Numbered from the stretch's first letter, positions 1-8,662 are shown. The stretch is 64,000 nt of DNA from Psychrobacter immobilis (GCF_904846225.1 NZ_CAJGZJ010000001.1:335908-399907), one strand, 5' to 3'. The notes: a model not told the origin generated them from the letters alone. Numbers and translations: made by a program.

Positions 1-13
1 CTGATAGCAATGG

Positions 14-571
14 TTAATCGTTGGTATGGAACAATAAGAATAACTCGGTCAAGTTGCCTTCGATGCTATTGGCCATTTGCGCCAATTTGTCTTCATCTTT
101 ACGCATCTCAGCAAGCTCTGGATCTTCATCATCGATACCGCTTAATACAATCATCGGCAACGTCAGTACTGCTACATCTTCTGCGGTTTCTTCATTCTCA
201 AACCAATCGCTTGCTTCATCACCATACATGGCATCTACAAAACCAATCGACCAAGCAACGATATCTGACTCGTCTGAAAAATCAACGGCAACTTCTTCGT
301 TACCCGCATCTTCGCCAAACGGCAGCTCAATAGGTGTCTCGTTTTTTAGCTCAGCCATGATCGCGGCACGCCAGCGCTGGATACCGTCGATGACGTTTTC
401 TGGAATTTCACTGGTATGACCTTCAAACAAGGCATCTATCCAATTTGGTAGTGGACGTCCAATGACGGTCGCCGTCAAGAAACCATGCGCAGCAACGCTA
501 TCCAGCACAAATTGGCTCTCTTGATTGTCCAAATAGTCTAATAATTCATCGAAACTTAGTGGGTTACTCAT
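14..571 (-). CDS. UPF0149 (YgfB/YecA-type) family protein
   Basis: A 185-residue acidic protein matching the UPF0149 family in size and layout: an N-terminal helical part beginning LSFDELLDYLDNQ, a central segment with a glycine- and tryptophan-containing helix (IVAWSIGFVDAMYG, about residues 104-117), and an acidic C-terminal half. Family members are small helical cytosolic proteins; the E. coli homologues YgfB and YecA have no firmly settled biochemical role, and YecA-type members that carry a C-terminal zinc motif are not matched here because no CxC...HC cluster is visible. The ATG at 571 has a GGACAATGACATC stretch upstream but no strong ribosome site. Read in isolation on the minus strand. 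Family assignment is by pattern recognition; function is not inferred. Confidence 0.8.
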   Translation of the reverse strand: MSNPLSFDELLDYLDNQESQFVLDSVAAHGFLTATVIGRPLPNWIDALFEGHTSEIPENVIDGIQRWRAAIMAELKNETPIELPFGEDAGNEEVAVDFSDESDIVAWSIGFVDAMYGDEASDWFENEETAEDVAVLTLPMIVLSGIDDEDPELAEMRKDEDKLAQMANSIEGNLTELFLLFHTND

Positions 572-715
572 GATGTCATTGTCCTTTAAAGATAGATTGC
601 GTCAGTCGCAATAAATGATTGGTTAAATGCAGAATAGCGAATAATCTGAGAAAAAGGTCGCTTGGATAAAAAAACCAAACAACCATTATAAAATAAGAAT
701 GGTTGAATGGAGCGA

Positions 716-898
716 ATGGCTAGTAACCCTATGCGAACAATACAAGCAATAGAACGAAAACGACAAGAGCAAAAACAGGATATCATTAGCCCAGTATCGC
801 CGAATAGTTATCGTTCATTAGAAGGCTTTAGTCGGCTTAAACAACAAGGTTTTCTGAATTTAGGCCGCCGCTTCCGTATAAAGTTAATCGGCATATAA
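716..898 (+). CDS. possible small basic protein, unknown
   Basis: An ORF of 60 residues starting MASNPMRTIQAIERKRQEQ, rich in Arg, Lys and Gln (predicted positively charged, no membrane segment, no signal peptide). I prefer the ATG at 716 over the in-frame ATG at 707 because GGAG at 710-713 gives only a marginal, short ribosome-site spacing to 716 but nothing precedes 707. Its stop codon sits one base from the stop of the convergent acidic-protein gene at 900. I do not recognise the family. The overlapping opposite-strand frame is lower-complexity and less protein-like. It may be a genuine small gene or chance. Confidence 0.4.
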   Translation: MASNPMRTIQAIERKRQEQKQDIISPVSPNSYRSLEGFSRLKQQGFLNLGRRFRIKLIGI

Positions 899-899
899 A

Positions 900-1136
900 T
901 TACAGATCTTCATCATCCCAGTCGTCGCCATCTTCATCAAAATTATCTATGTCGTCTAGATCATCTTTTAACTCTTTGGCCAAACGCTTTTCTTCTAGCA
1001 AGTTATCGATTAATCGACGCTTCTCTAGACTGCTTAACCGTGTACGCACACTCGTTTCGGCTTCTTCCACCATCTTTGCATCATCATCGTCAACAAAATC
1101 ATCATCAAAATCGTCGTCAATATCATTGTCACTCAT
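900..1136 (-). CDS. PA3496-type small acidic protein
   Basis: A 78-residue highly acidic protein: Asp-rich N-terminus, a central basic helix (TRLSSLEKRRLIDNLLEEKR, residues 31-50) and an Asp/Glu-rich tail ending DDWDDEDL. This acid-helix-acid layout with the RRxIxxxLEEKRL core is that of the PA3496 family of putative envelope-integrity proteins found in Pseudomonas and Acinetobacter. There is no signal peptide or membrane segment. An AGGAGTTTGTC sequence just upstream of the ATG gives a good ribosome site. The function of the family is not well established; the name is only a family label. Confidence 0.7.
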   Translation of the reverse strand: MSDNDIDDDFDDDFVDDDDAKMVEEAETSVRTRLSSLEKRRLIDNLLEEKRLAKELKDDLDDIDNFDEDGDDWDDEDL

Positions 1137-1305
1137 GACAAACTCCTATCATTTTAAGCAAGGTTATTAAGAATACATTAATATATATATGCCTTATAAA
1201 GTCTCTATCGAAGGTTGTCAATCCTTTTTATCGCTATGGCGTATTTTGTATTCAGTACCAAGACAACGATATAATAAACATTTGTATATAAAATAATGAA
1301 GCTAA

Positions 1306-2778
1306 TTACAATTGAGTCGGTGACTCATCTTCATTTTCAATCATTAATACTGCATTACGGACATCTGCTAGGCGCTGAATCATCGCGTCATTACCACCAT
1401 CGAATATCGCACACTCACGCTCATAAACAGTTGTTGGGCGCATGATGCTTTGTACTTGTATATGGTGACTGATTTGTTTCAGACCTGCATTAGGTAACAA
1501 GATCAACATTTGCTCTTTTTTGCCAACGCTATGCAGTAACTGAGTCATTACCTCTGATTGAGCATCATCACTAACGCCTGCTTTGGCCGATAACGCAAAA
1601 CGGCTAAGCTCAATATGCTTGTCATGGATAATCTTGTTGAGCATTAAATATAATTTGCCAAGCATCACCCCTGCTAGCGCGACTTTTGCATGACTGTTAT
1701 CTGCTTTTAGCAACACACTAGCACTATTGTCCTCAAAACGTGGCTCATTCATTAGACTCACACCCAGCAATAACGGCTGCTTGAGTAGCTCAGTCACCGC
1801 TTGATTCAGTAACTGCGTACATAATGCTAAATAAGGCAAACGCTGGGCAGGTGCAAGACGCTCAAGCATATTAAACTCGTCATGAAAGGCAATCTGCACT
1901 CTCACTTTATCGAACGAGCGAGTGGCAGATAATCGAGAGGTCTGACTGGCCTTATGAGAGCTGCTCTCAGAGGTGGTTATACTCTCTTGCGTATCATTAT
2001 CTTGACGACCTGTGCGTTCTTCAACGTCATTAGAGAGCGTACTGGCCATAGAACCGACATTACTCGCGGCGCCTTGGTTCTGCTGCGTTCTTAGATATTG
2101 ATTCACTTCACTATGCACATCAAGTTTGTGCGCTTTGGTTGTATTGCCGTCTTTTGAGATCTCAGCAGAACTGCCTGTTGCCTCTCTGTCTGTTGAGCGA
2201 CGTTCGAAATCACGATCATGGCTCCGCGAATCGATTTGCATATACTGTTCACGATGCAAATCTTGAATATCACGGCTGAGGGCGTTGATTTGTTCTTTGG
2301 TTGGGCGGGCAAGATAACCGTAAATGAACCACAGTAATAAATGCAGCAGCATGGTACCAATGACAAATGGCCACTGCATGGTGATGATTTCGCCTTTACT
2401 CACATCCTTCAAGGTCAATGCTACGCTACCAATCACCGCATCACCTTTGGTGGCGATTTGACTAATCGTGTCCCCTTGCTGCATAGGCGCATTACCAACA
2501 GGCACCAAAATATCGTCGTTATTGTCTTTAATCAGAATACGTGTCACATCTTGCTCGCTGGTATAGCGATTGGCAATGACACTGAGACTGACACGGTCTT
2601 TGTTTTCTAAAGACAGCCTTGCTTCATCAATCAGCTGGGCGACCATCTGCTCGCCTTTTAACGCACGACTGTTGCTCAGCTGTTGGTCCGTACTAATGAC
2701 CAATAACAGAGTTTGCAAACAAAAACTAACCAGAAGAATAATGGCAAACAACCCTTGCCGCGGCGCTAAATACGTCAT
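1306..2778 (-). CDS. two-TM membrane protein, YtjB/Smp-like position next to serB
   Basis: A 490-residue protein with an N-terminal membrane segment (about residues 9-29), an extracytoplasmic domain of about 105 residues, a second membrane segment (about 135-157, FVIGTMLLHLLLWFIYGYLA), then a long cytoplasmic part. The cytoplasmic part starts with a coiled-coil-like helix (residues 158-185), runs through a Ser/Thr/Asn-rich disordered stretch (about 190-290) and ends in a folded C-terminal domain of about 190 residues. The first half has the topology of a sensor protein but no HAMP, kinase or cyclase motif follows. In E. coli the membrane protein YtjB (Smp, SMP_2 family) lies divergently next to serB, and this gene is divergent from serB in the same way. 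That synteny, plus similar topology, makes a Smp-related protein likely, though it is more than twice as long. Function unknown. Confidence 0.65.
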   Translation of the reverse strand: MTYLAPRQGLFAIILLVSFCLQTLLLVISTDQQLSNSRALKGEQMVAQLIDEARLSLENKDRVSLSVIANRYTSEQDVTRILIKDNNDDILVPVGNAPMQQGDTISQIATKGDAVIGSVALTLKDVSKGEIITMQWPFVIGTMLLHLLLWFIYGYLARPTKEQINALSRDIQDLHREQYMQIDSRSHDRDFERRSTDREATGSSAEISKDGNTTKAHKLDVHSEVNQYLRTQQNQGAASNVGSMASTLSNDVEERTGRQDNDTQESITTSESSSHKASQTSRLSATRSFDKVRVQIAFHDEFNMLERLAPAQRLPYLALCTQLLNQAVTELLKQPLLLGVSLMNEPRFEDNSASVLLKADNSHAKVALAGVMLGKLYLMLNKIIHDKHIELSRFALSAKAGVSDDAQSEVMTQLLHSVGKKEQMLILLPNAGLKQISHHIQVQSIMRPTTVYERECAIFDGGNDAMIQRLADVRNAVLMIENEDESPTQL

Positions 2779-3215
2779 GATATGTTAAACTTTTTTGGAT
2801 AAAAGAAATTAAAAAACAAGGCTATTGCTCATTTTTTGGCTAAGTTGAAAAAATCGTATTACGTGGTTTTTTATAAACGCTTACTTAAAAAATAGCTATT
2901 TAAAAAACAGCTATTTAAAGAACAATGACTCAAAACAAAGTACTTGACGTAAACTATCACACTTTGGATGAGCAGCGACTGATCATATTATTGATATCGT
3001 CCGCTTATTCCGCCTACTATATCACCATAATAAACCTTATGGCGTTAGCAACTTTATAAATTTATCACAATAATGCGATTCAATTTTATCTGCGGTTAAA
3101 GCAACCACAATCGTTTTTGGTCAACCCTGATACTTTGCGTGTCATCTATAGGCGCTGCTCAGTAAAGCTGGTATTATTCCTAATCTTATATGAGCATACA
3201 AGGGACAATTGAGCC
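2779..3215. other. 437-bp divergent intergenic region with 15-bp direct repeats
   Basis: The region lies between the divergent Smp-like gene and serB, so both promoters must lie here. It is strongly AT-rich. A 15-bp unit of the form TTAAAAAAYAGCTAT occurs at 2885-2899 and 2900-2914, followed by a weaker third copy to about 2929. No hairpin terminator, RNA gene or coding frame of conviction is seen. Confidence 0.6.
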
Positions 3216-4406
3216 ATGCCAAACAATACATCTTATTCGTTACCAAAAGACAGCAAAGCATGGCAACAAGCCGTCGATTCTATTGCGTCATTACTACCTG
3301 ACGATACCAATTTGCAAGATTTTGATGCGCTACAATCTCTACCCGTTTTTGCTTTAATCGTTGTACTTCCCAATAAAGTAACAACGCTAGATATTCATCA
3401 ATACGTGCAATCGTGGGTCGATGAGCAACCGAGCTGGCATTTGGTCAACGTAGCAGAAGATAAGGACGCAAGTTTTGTCGATATCAGCGTTGCTGATACA
3501 GAACCGACAGTAGGAAACGCGCAACGTCTACCCTTTACACAATCACAAGTATTCCGATATTTGCTGGTGCCAGTGACCGATACGCTCATGCACCCAGCCA
3601 AAAAAACCGCTGCCGCTCATATCATTGATGACCAGCTTACGACACGATTGCGTCATGATTTGACCGAAGAATATAAAAATACGTCTCGTGAAAATAGTAC
3701 GGATCATTTAGATATCGTCGATTGCCATATTTTATCGGTCGGTCATATGCTGCGTACTCACAAGCTTGCTTGCTTTGATATGGATTCGACCTTAATTGAT
3801 CAAGAAGTTATCGTCGAGCTGGCCAAAACAGCAGGGATTGGCGAACAAGTTGCCGCTATCACTGAATCCGCAATGCGTGGCGAAATAGAGTTTGACGATT
3901 CTTTTGCCCAACGTGTGGCGCTGCTAAAGGGCATCTCAACTGATGTACTCGATGAAATATGCAGTCGCCTAACGCTATCAATAGGCGCTCGCACCACGAT
4001 CAGTGCGTTAAAGGCTTTAGGCTATCACACCGTACTCGTATCAGGCGGCTTTACCTATTTTGCGCGCTATATCGCCGAGCAATTGGGTATTGACGAGGTT
4101 CATGCCAACGCGCTAGACATCGACGAAGGTGAAGTCACGGGTCATGTGCAGCTGCCCATCCTAAATGGTGACAAAAAAGCCGCTATCGTCGCGCATACCG
4201 CTGAGCGGTTGGGTATTGATATGTCACAAGTCGTTTGCGTTGGTGATGGTGCCAATGATTTGCCGATGATGGCGATTGCTGATTTGGGTGTCGCTTACCG
4301 TGCCAAACCCATTGTCCAAGCACGTGCCGATGCCGCTATCAATGTGACTGGGCTTGAAGGCGTTCTTTATGCCCTTGGTTATCCGGCGCTCGCTCCTACT
4401 AAATAA
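3216..4406 (+). CDS. serB: phosphoserine phosphatase SerB
   Basis: Last step of serine biosynthesis: hydrolysis of O-phosphoserine to L-serine in the cytosol. The 396-residue protein has an N-terminal ACT-like regulatory half (about residues 40-175) and a C-terminal HAD phosphatase. HAD motif I is DMDSTLID at 188-195 (nucleophile D188, acid/base D190), motif II is VSGG at 275-278, the motif III lysine is at about 320, and motif IV is GDGANDLP at 343-350. The cap-domain sequence AMRGEIEFDDSF is typical of SerB. Length is in the range for gammaproteobacterial SerB proteins with the extra N-terminal domain. The ATG at 3216 follows AAGGGA at 3200-3205. A hairpin terminator follows at 4432-4470. 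Confidence 0.97.
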   Translation: MPNNTSYSLPKDSKAWQQAVDSIASLLPDDTNLQDFDALQSLPVFALIVVLPNKVTTLDIHQYVQSWVDEQPSWHLVNVAEDKDASFVDISVADTEPTVGNAQRLPFTQSQVFRYLLVPVTDTLMHPAKKTAAAHIIDDQLTTRLRHDLTEEYKNTSRENSTDHLDIVDCHILSVGHMLRTHKLACFDMDSTLIDQEVIVELAKTAGIGEQVAAITESAMRGEIEFDDSFAQRVALLKGISTDVLDEICSRLTLSIGARTTISALKALGYHTVLVSGGFTYFARYIAEQLGIDEVHANALDIDEGEVTGHVQLPILNGDKKAAIVAHTAERLGIDMSQVVCVGDGANDLPMMAIADLGVAYRAKPIVQARADAAINVTGLEGVLYALGYPALAPTK

Positions 4407-4431
4407 TGGTTATATTCTCAAAACGATACAC

Positions 4432-4470
4432 TAAGCCAGATTAATGTCTTTATCATTAATTTGGCTTTTA
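4432..4470 (+). terminator. rho-independent terminator after serB
   Basis: A long inverted repeat, AAGCCA.ATTAATG with CATTAAT.TGGCTT, surrounds a short loop and is followed by TTTTA on the plus strand, 26 bases after the serB stop. Confidence 0.75.
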
Positions 4471-4501
4471 TGCCGTAGTGCATTTCTAATGTGACGGCTT
4501 T

Positions 4502-4646
4502 TATAGTCAGTCCTAGATAAAAGAGATACAAATATTATCACGCGTGACTTTTATAAATTTTCCTTGCTTGCTATGCCTGCGCAGACAGAGGCAGCGCAAA
4601 ATTTATACCAGTAGCACTGTGTCTGCTTTATAGTGGATCAACTATA
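4502..4646. repeat. 145-bp palindromic intergenic element, family 1, copy A
   Basis: Starts TATAGTC and ends ACTATA. Inside are the inverted arms TTTTATAAATTTT and AAAATTTATACCAGTAG around an asymmetric core reading CTTGCTTGCTATGCCTGC then GCAGACAGAGGC. The same arms and core recur at 10250, 11934, 27766 and 63622, the last two with the core inverted. All copies are intergenic. No ORF is present. Confidence 0.8.
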
Positions 4647-4755
4647 ACGTTGCCATTTTAATACTGTTATTTTTCGCGTTGCCGTTTTAGCGCGATCATG
4701 AGCACGCAAAACCCTTAACTCTCAACGCTTTTTGTTAAATAATGAAGGATTGTCC

Positions 4756-5751
4756 ATGACGGCACCACAATCACCACGGCCAAACGAGTCGTCAGCCCCA
4801 CAACCATTGGATAAGCATGCCATCCCTACAGCCACTGATACCCCAAAGCAGTTATTAGGGATTTATATCAGAGGCATGTGCATGGGCGCGGCAGATATCG
4901 TACCGGGTGTTTCTGGCGGTACTATTGCACTGATTGCTGGAATTTATGAGCGCTTGATTAATGCGCTTGGTAGTATTGGCCCCAATCTCTGGCAAACATT
5001 TCAGCAGGAAGGTGGCGTCAAAGGATTGCTTGCGGTTTGGCGACAAGTCGATGCGACATTTTTGTTGTTTTTGATACTTGGTATCGCCACCAGCTTTGCC
5101 ACGTTAGCGGGTATTATCAAGAACTTATTAGACAATCAGCCACTATATATTTGGTCATTCTTTTTTGGGCTGGTCATTGCAACGGTATTTATACTATTAA
5201 GTGAAATTAAACGCTGGAACATAGGACGGGTGGCATTGTTTGCAATTGGACTTATCGCCGCTGTGGTCATCAGTAGTTTGCCCTTACTCACCGCGACACC
5301 AAGTTTGCCTTATCTCTTTATTGCAGGCGCAATCGCTATTTGTGCCATGATATTGCCGGGTATATCAGGATCATTTATTTTATTGTTGTTGGGTGCTTAT
5401 GACACGGTATTAGAAGCTGTACACACGCTTAATTTTGCTATTATTTTTACCGTTATGGCTGGTATGGTCACAGGACTTTTGTTATTTACTCGTGCCCTTA
5501 AATGGTTGTTATCACGATACTATCAAGCAACGTTGGCTTTGCTCACAGGCTTTATTGCAGGCTCTTTGGTAAAAGTATGGCCGTGGAAAACAGATGTCTT
5601 AGGAACACTAAACAGCGATGCCATTAACAATGTAATGCCGTGGCACTACCCTACTGGCCCACATTGGCTCACTACATTGGGACTCATGTTACTGGGTGCA
5701 TTTTTAGTATCATTACTATCTTGGTGGGGCAACCGTCGCAATAACGTCTAA
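4756..5751 (+). CDS. DUF368 membrane protein, putative polyprenyl-phosphate transporter
   Basis: A 331-residue polytopic protein with about eight hydrophobic segments. The DUF368 signature is clear: near the N-terminus RGMCMGAADIVPGVSGGTIA, and in the second half an inverted-repeat-like partner AGAIAICAMILPGISGSF. Both halves carry the P-G-[VI]-S-G re-entrant motif. DUF368 proteins (PopT) are reported to recycle undecaprenyl phosphate across the inner membrane for peptidoglycan and surface-polymer synthesis. I chose the ATG at 4756 because GAAGGA at 4744-4749 sits six bases before it; the upstream in-frame start at 4732 has no such site. A stand-alone gene followed by a MITE-like element and a terminator. 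Confidence 0.85.
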   Translation: MTAPQSPRPNESSAPQPLDKHAIPTATDTPKQLLGIYIRGMCMGAADIVPGVSGGTIALIAGIYERLINALGSIGPNLWQTFQQEGGVKGLLAVWRQVDATFLLFLILGIATSFATLAGIIKNLLDNQPLYIWSFFFGLVIATVFILLSEIKRWNIGRVALFAIGLIAAVVISSLPLLTATPSLPYLFIAGAIAICAMILPGISGSFILLLLGAYDTVLEAVHTLNFAIIFTVMAGMVTGLLLFTRALKWLLSRYYQATLALLTGFIAGSLVKVWPWKTDVLGTLNSDAINNVMPWHYPTGPHWLTTLGLMLLGAFLVSLLSWWGNRRNNV

Positions 5752-5790
5752 AAGATACCGTCAGCCCAAAATAAAAGAATCACGCTTTGA

Positions 5791-5965
5791 CTAGGGCGTG
5801 TCCTCAATCTGAACAAAAGCTATTAAATGGGTTAAAAATAGCTAAATCTTGCCAAACTACGTCAAATAGCTAGTCAATATCTCGATATTACCTGCACTAT
5901 TTTCCTTGTTTGGCTGCCATTTATCTTATTTTTATCACCATTTTCAGATTGAGGACACGCCCTAG
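5791..5965. mobile_element. 175-bp MITE-like element, family 2, copy 1
   Basis: Perfect 23-bp terminal inverted repeats at 5791-5813 and 5943-5965 (outer end CTAGGGCGTGTCCTCA). The interior is AT-rich and non-coding. The outermost CTAG is itself palindromic and may be the duplicated target. A second full copy in inverted internal orientation lies at 26782-26957, and their interiors align (for example AATATCGAGATATT in both). Target CTAG is characteristic of IS5-family, IS427-like transposition; that link is an inference. Confidence 0.8.
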
Positions 5966-6009
5966 CGTTTTTGTTAAAAAACCAGCAAACAAACCCTTTA
6001 TATTCTCAG

Positions 6010-6043
6010 AAATAAGCGCCCATTTTAGCGGCGCTTATTTTTG
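6010..6043 (+). terminator. hairpin terminator
   Basis: A perfect 10-bp stem AATAAGCGCC/GGCGCTTATT with a 9-base loop, followed by TTTTTG. Located after the DUF368 gene and the MITE-like element. Confidence 0.7.
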
Positions 6044-6186
6044 AATTCTGCAATAAAAAACCCTCAAAATCCGCTAAAAAACCAAACGTCAACGGTTGTC
6101 GCAAAGTCGCCTTTACCCTCTTTAGCTTTGTTCCCCAAACTCTCATAATAGCTTTATTGGAATTCACCTTATGAATAGCGAGATGA

Positions 6187-6588
6187 ATGATGTTACTGAC
6201 TATATTTTCTTTTATTGGAACAAACACCTGGAGCAGTGGTGAAGTGCTTGGCTATAGCGTCCTAGCAGGATCGGTAACGGCACTCGCTTTATCGCCCCAA
6301 CGCTGGCTGCTGTGGTATTTGTTCGGCGGTATGGCATATTGGCTAGTCGTTGAGATCATCCAAAGCGGGCTATCAAGTCGCCCTGTGCTCTCAGAGCTAT
6401 CGGAATGGCACAGCTACGTGATAGCCATGGGTATTAGTTGGATACCTTTAGTTGGCTGGGTCGTATATCGGGCGCTACGTTATGAAGACGTGAGTCAATC
6501 AGTGCAGCAGCAGCGCGAATTGGAAGCGGCACGCTATATCGAACATACGCCTGTCTATGATGATGATTACCAGCCGCGCTTTCATTAA
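6187..6588 (+). CDS. small membrane protein, unknown
   Basis: A 133-residue protein with three or four hydrophobic segments (about residues 2-12, 20-55 in two parts, 75-95) and a polar C-terminal tail with a tyrosine- and aspartate-rich end (PVYDDDYQPRFH). No family is recognised. Two adjacent ATG codons at 6187 and 6190 can start it; no good ribosome site precedes either. A short out-of-frame ORF of 23 codons starts at ATG 6171 and overlaps the beginning of the gene, so translation could be coupled. The next gene downstream encodes an SCP2-domain protein with its own upstream region. Confidence 0.6.
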   Translation: MMLLTIFSFIGTNTWSSGEVLGYSVLAGSVTALALSPQRWLLWYLFGGMAYWLVVEIIQSGLSSRPVLSELSEWHSYVIAMGISWIPLVGWVVYRALRYEDVSQSVQQQRELEAARYIEHTPVYDDDYQPRFH

Positions 6589-6759
6589 ACGTTTTCTGAT
6601 TTTGCTCGCCTTATCGAATGTTACAAGATACTTAACGCTCTCTACGTAACTCCTAAAGAATTGAAGCCTACTAATCATTTATAATGTACTTATATATTTG
6701 TCCCAAAAATTGTTATAAAGTACGCATTATTTTGCGTCTCATTCTTTAGGAGTTTATTT

Positions 6760-7266
6760 ATGTTTACTATTCCCGTATTGGATATTAAGTCGGATCCATT
6801 AGACGTGTTATTGGCCGTGATTGGTTACCGTTTGTCTATGCTTGCCGATAGCGATGATGAAGCAGTTAAAAAGTTATTTGCTGATCGTCAGGTAACGATT
6901 GAGCTTGCCAGTGATGAATCTGATGTTGCGCGTTATTTTAGATTTGATAATGGCCAGTTTAGCCAACGTAGTGGCCATGCAGAAAAAGCCGACCTTACGA
7001 TCAACTTTAAAGATTCGATGACGGGCGTTAAGCTTTTGACCAAAGGCGACCTTCCTGCCTTTATGACTGCCGTTCAAGAAGGCAATTTGAGCATTGAGGG
7101 CGACTACAGCCTAATGATGTGGTTCAATAAGCTTGCTAAACATATCGTGCCAACCATTCCAGAAGAATACAAACCCTACATCCAAAAAGCCAAACCTTAT
7201 GCCTATAAAGCGCAAAGTCTTGCCACTCATTGGATTGGTGTCGCAAAGCATAAGTTAGGCAAGTAA
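6760..7266 (+). CDS. SCP2 sterol-binding domain protein
   Basis: A 168-residue soluble protein dominated by one SCP2 domain (about residues 10-110). It includes the typical segment where a polar strand repeat (ADLTINFKDSMTGVKLL) is followed by a glycine/leucine turn (TKGDLPAFMTAVQEGNLSIEGD); SIEGDYSLMMWF is a family-like end of the domain. SCP2 domains bind lipids or hydrophobic ligands, and related bacterial proteins (UbiJ, YhbT) act as accessory lipid-binding proteins. It is not next to ubiquinone genes here, so no pathway is claimed. The ATG follows AGGAG at 6750-6754. A terminator follows at 7371. Confidence 0.8.
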   Translation: MFTIPVLDIKSDPLDVLLAVIGYRLSMLADSDDEAVKKLFADRQVTIELASDESDVARYFRFDNGQFSQRSGHAEKADLTINFKDSMTGVKLLTKGDLPAFMTAVQEGNLSIEGDYSLMMWFNKLAKHIVPTIPEEYKPYIQKAKPYAYKAQSLATHWIGVAKHKLGK

Positions 7267-7370
7267 TCAGATAGCTGACATATACAGAAAATAGCCACTA
7301 AAAATAGTTACTAATTTTATACTTCACTGTGTTAATTATACATTCTATTTGGCAGTGTTCTGATTTTCTA

Positions 7371-7405
7371 AAAAGGTTGCGTTATACTATACCGCAGCCT
7401 TTTTT
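7371..7405 (+). terminator. hairpin terminator after the SCP2 gene
   Basis: The stem AAAGGTTGCG pairs with CGCAGCCTTT (one G-U pair) around an AT-rich loop and runs into TTTTTTATT. Confidence 0.7.
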
Positions 7406-7492
7406 ATTGTCTTAAAAACGACTCTATAGTCATTCCCCTATAAAACTGTTTAGACTGAACTGATTTAATATTATTATAAAAGGATTTATCTT

Positions 7493-8662
7493 ATGGCAGG
7501 ATTACTTAGCATCGCAGAACCTAACGCCAGTAACCCCACTGACTCATCTAATTATCCAAACAGTACCAGCAATGACTTTTTGGCTAGCCTAGCAACAGAC
7601 GCGACCGAATCTGGCTCATCAGTCACCAATAAGTACAACCGTGAAGACATCGCCCAACTGTTCGATTTGCCTTTGATGGATTTATTGCTACAAGCGCAAA
7701 CGATTCATCGTCAGCATTTCACTGCCAATGAAGTACAAATCAGTACGTTGCTCTCCATCAAAACTGGTAACTGCCCTGAAGATTGCGGTTATTGCTCACA
7801 ATCAGGTCATCATCGCGACACGACGAAATTACAAGCAGAAAAACGCATAGAAGTTGATAAAGTGATTGCTGCTGCCAAACGCGCCAAAGCCAGTGGTTCA
7901 TCACGATTCTGTATGGGCGCGGCTTGGAAACATCCCAGCGCAAAAGACATGCCTTATGTGGTTGAGCTGGTCAAAGAAGTAAAAGCGTTAGGGCTTGAAA
8001 CTTGTATGACTCTTGGTATGCTCGATACCAACCAAGCAACACAGTTAGCCGATGCAGGATTGGACTATTACAATCATAATTTGGATACGTCACGCAGCTA
8101 CTATGAGCAAGTGGTCAGTACCCGCAGCTATGATGAACGTCTGGATACAATCACCAACGTGCGCAACTCAGGCATCAATGTCTGTAGCGGTAATATCGTC
8201 GGTATGGGCGAAAGTCGCGACGATCGCATCGACTGGGTACATGAGCTACTCAAAATGCCTAAAGCACCAGAGTCCATTCCCGTTAACTTATTGGTTCCTA
8301 TTGCAGGCACACCGATTGGTGACAAGGTATTGGCAGAAGGTCAATTGCCTGTACTTGAATGGATTCGTACCATTGCTGTGACGCGTATTTGCTGTCCAAC
8401 GAGCTATGTACGTCTGTCTGCTGGTCGCGAAAGCTTGTCTGATTCTGAGCAAGCATTGGCGTTTATGGGTGGTGCTAATTCGTTCTTTTATGGTGATAAA
8501 TTGCTGACGACTGGTAATGCCAGTCAATCAGGCGATGACAGATTGATGCGCGAGCTGGGTTTAACCAAACAATTTGCCGCACCACGAGCACCTAAGATAT
8601 TACCCGTTCTAGATGCGATGAATGGTCATCAGTCTCAAGTCGTATTGGCAGACTTGCTATAA
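7493..8662 (+). CDS. bioB: biotin synthase BioB
   Basis: Radical SAM enzyme that inserts sulfur into dethiobiotin to form biotin. The 389-residue protein carries the [4Fe-4S]-SAM motif C94-x3-C98-x2-C101 within [10 protein letters not shown]. The ligands of the second, [2Fe-2S] cluster follow at [19 protein letters not shown] and [13 protein letters not shown], with the conserved RLSAGRE arginine near residue 305. It is longer than the E. coli enzyme (346) because of a serine/asparagine/threonine-rich N-terminal extension of about 40 residues. The ATG at 7493 has AAAGGA about nine bases upstream. No other bio genes are adjacent, and I do not see a BirA-type operator. Confidence 0.97.
   Translation: MAGLLSIAEPNASNPTDSSNYPNSTSNDFLASLATDATESGSSVTNKYNREDIAQLFDLPLMDLLLQAQTIHRQHFTANEVQISTLLSIKTGNCPEDCGYCSQSGHHRDTTKLQAEKRIEVDKVIAAAKRAKASGSSRFCMGAAWKHPSAKDMPYVVELVKEVKALGLETCMTLGMLDTNQATQLADAGLDYYNHNLDTSRSYYEQVVSTRSYDERLDTITNVRNSGINVCSGNIVGMGESRDDRIDWVHELLKMPKAPESIPVNLLVPIAGTPIGDKVLAEGQLPVLEWIRTIAVTRICCPTSYVRLSAGRESLSDSEQALAFMGGANSFFYGDKLLTTGNASQSGDDRLMRELGLTKQFAAPRAPKILPVLDAMNGHQSQVVLADLL

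Noticed and set aside
586..786. Minus-strand ORF of 66 codons upstream of the acidic-protein gene
   Set aside because: Overlaps the more protein-like plus-strand frame and has no ribosome site; composition looks like chance.
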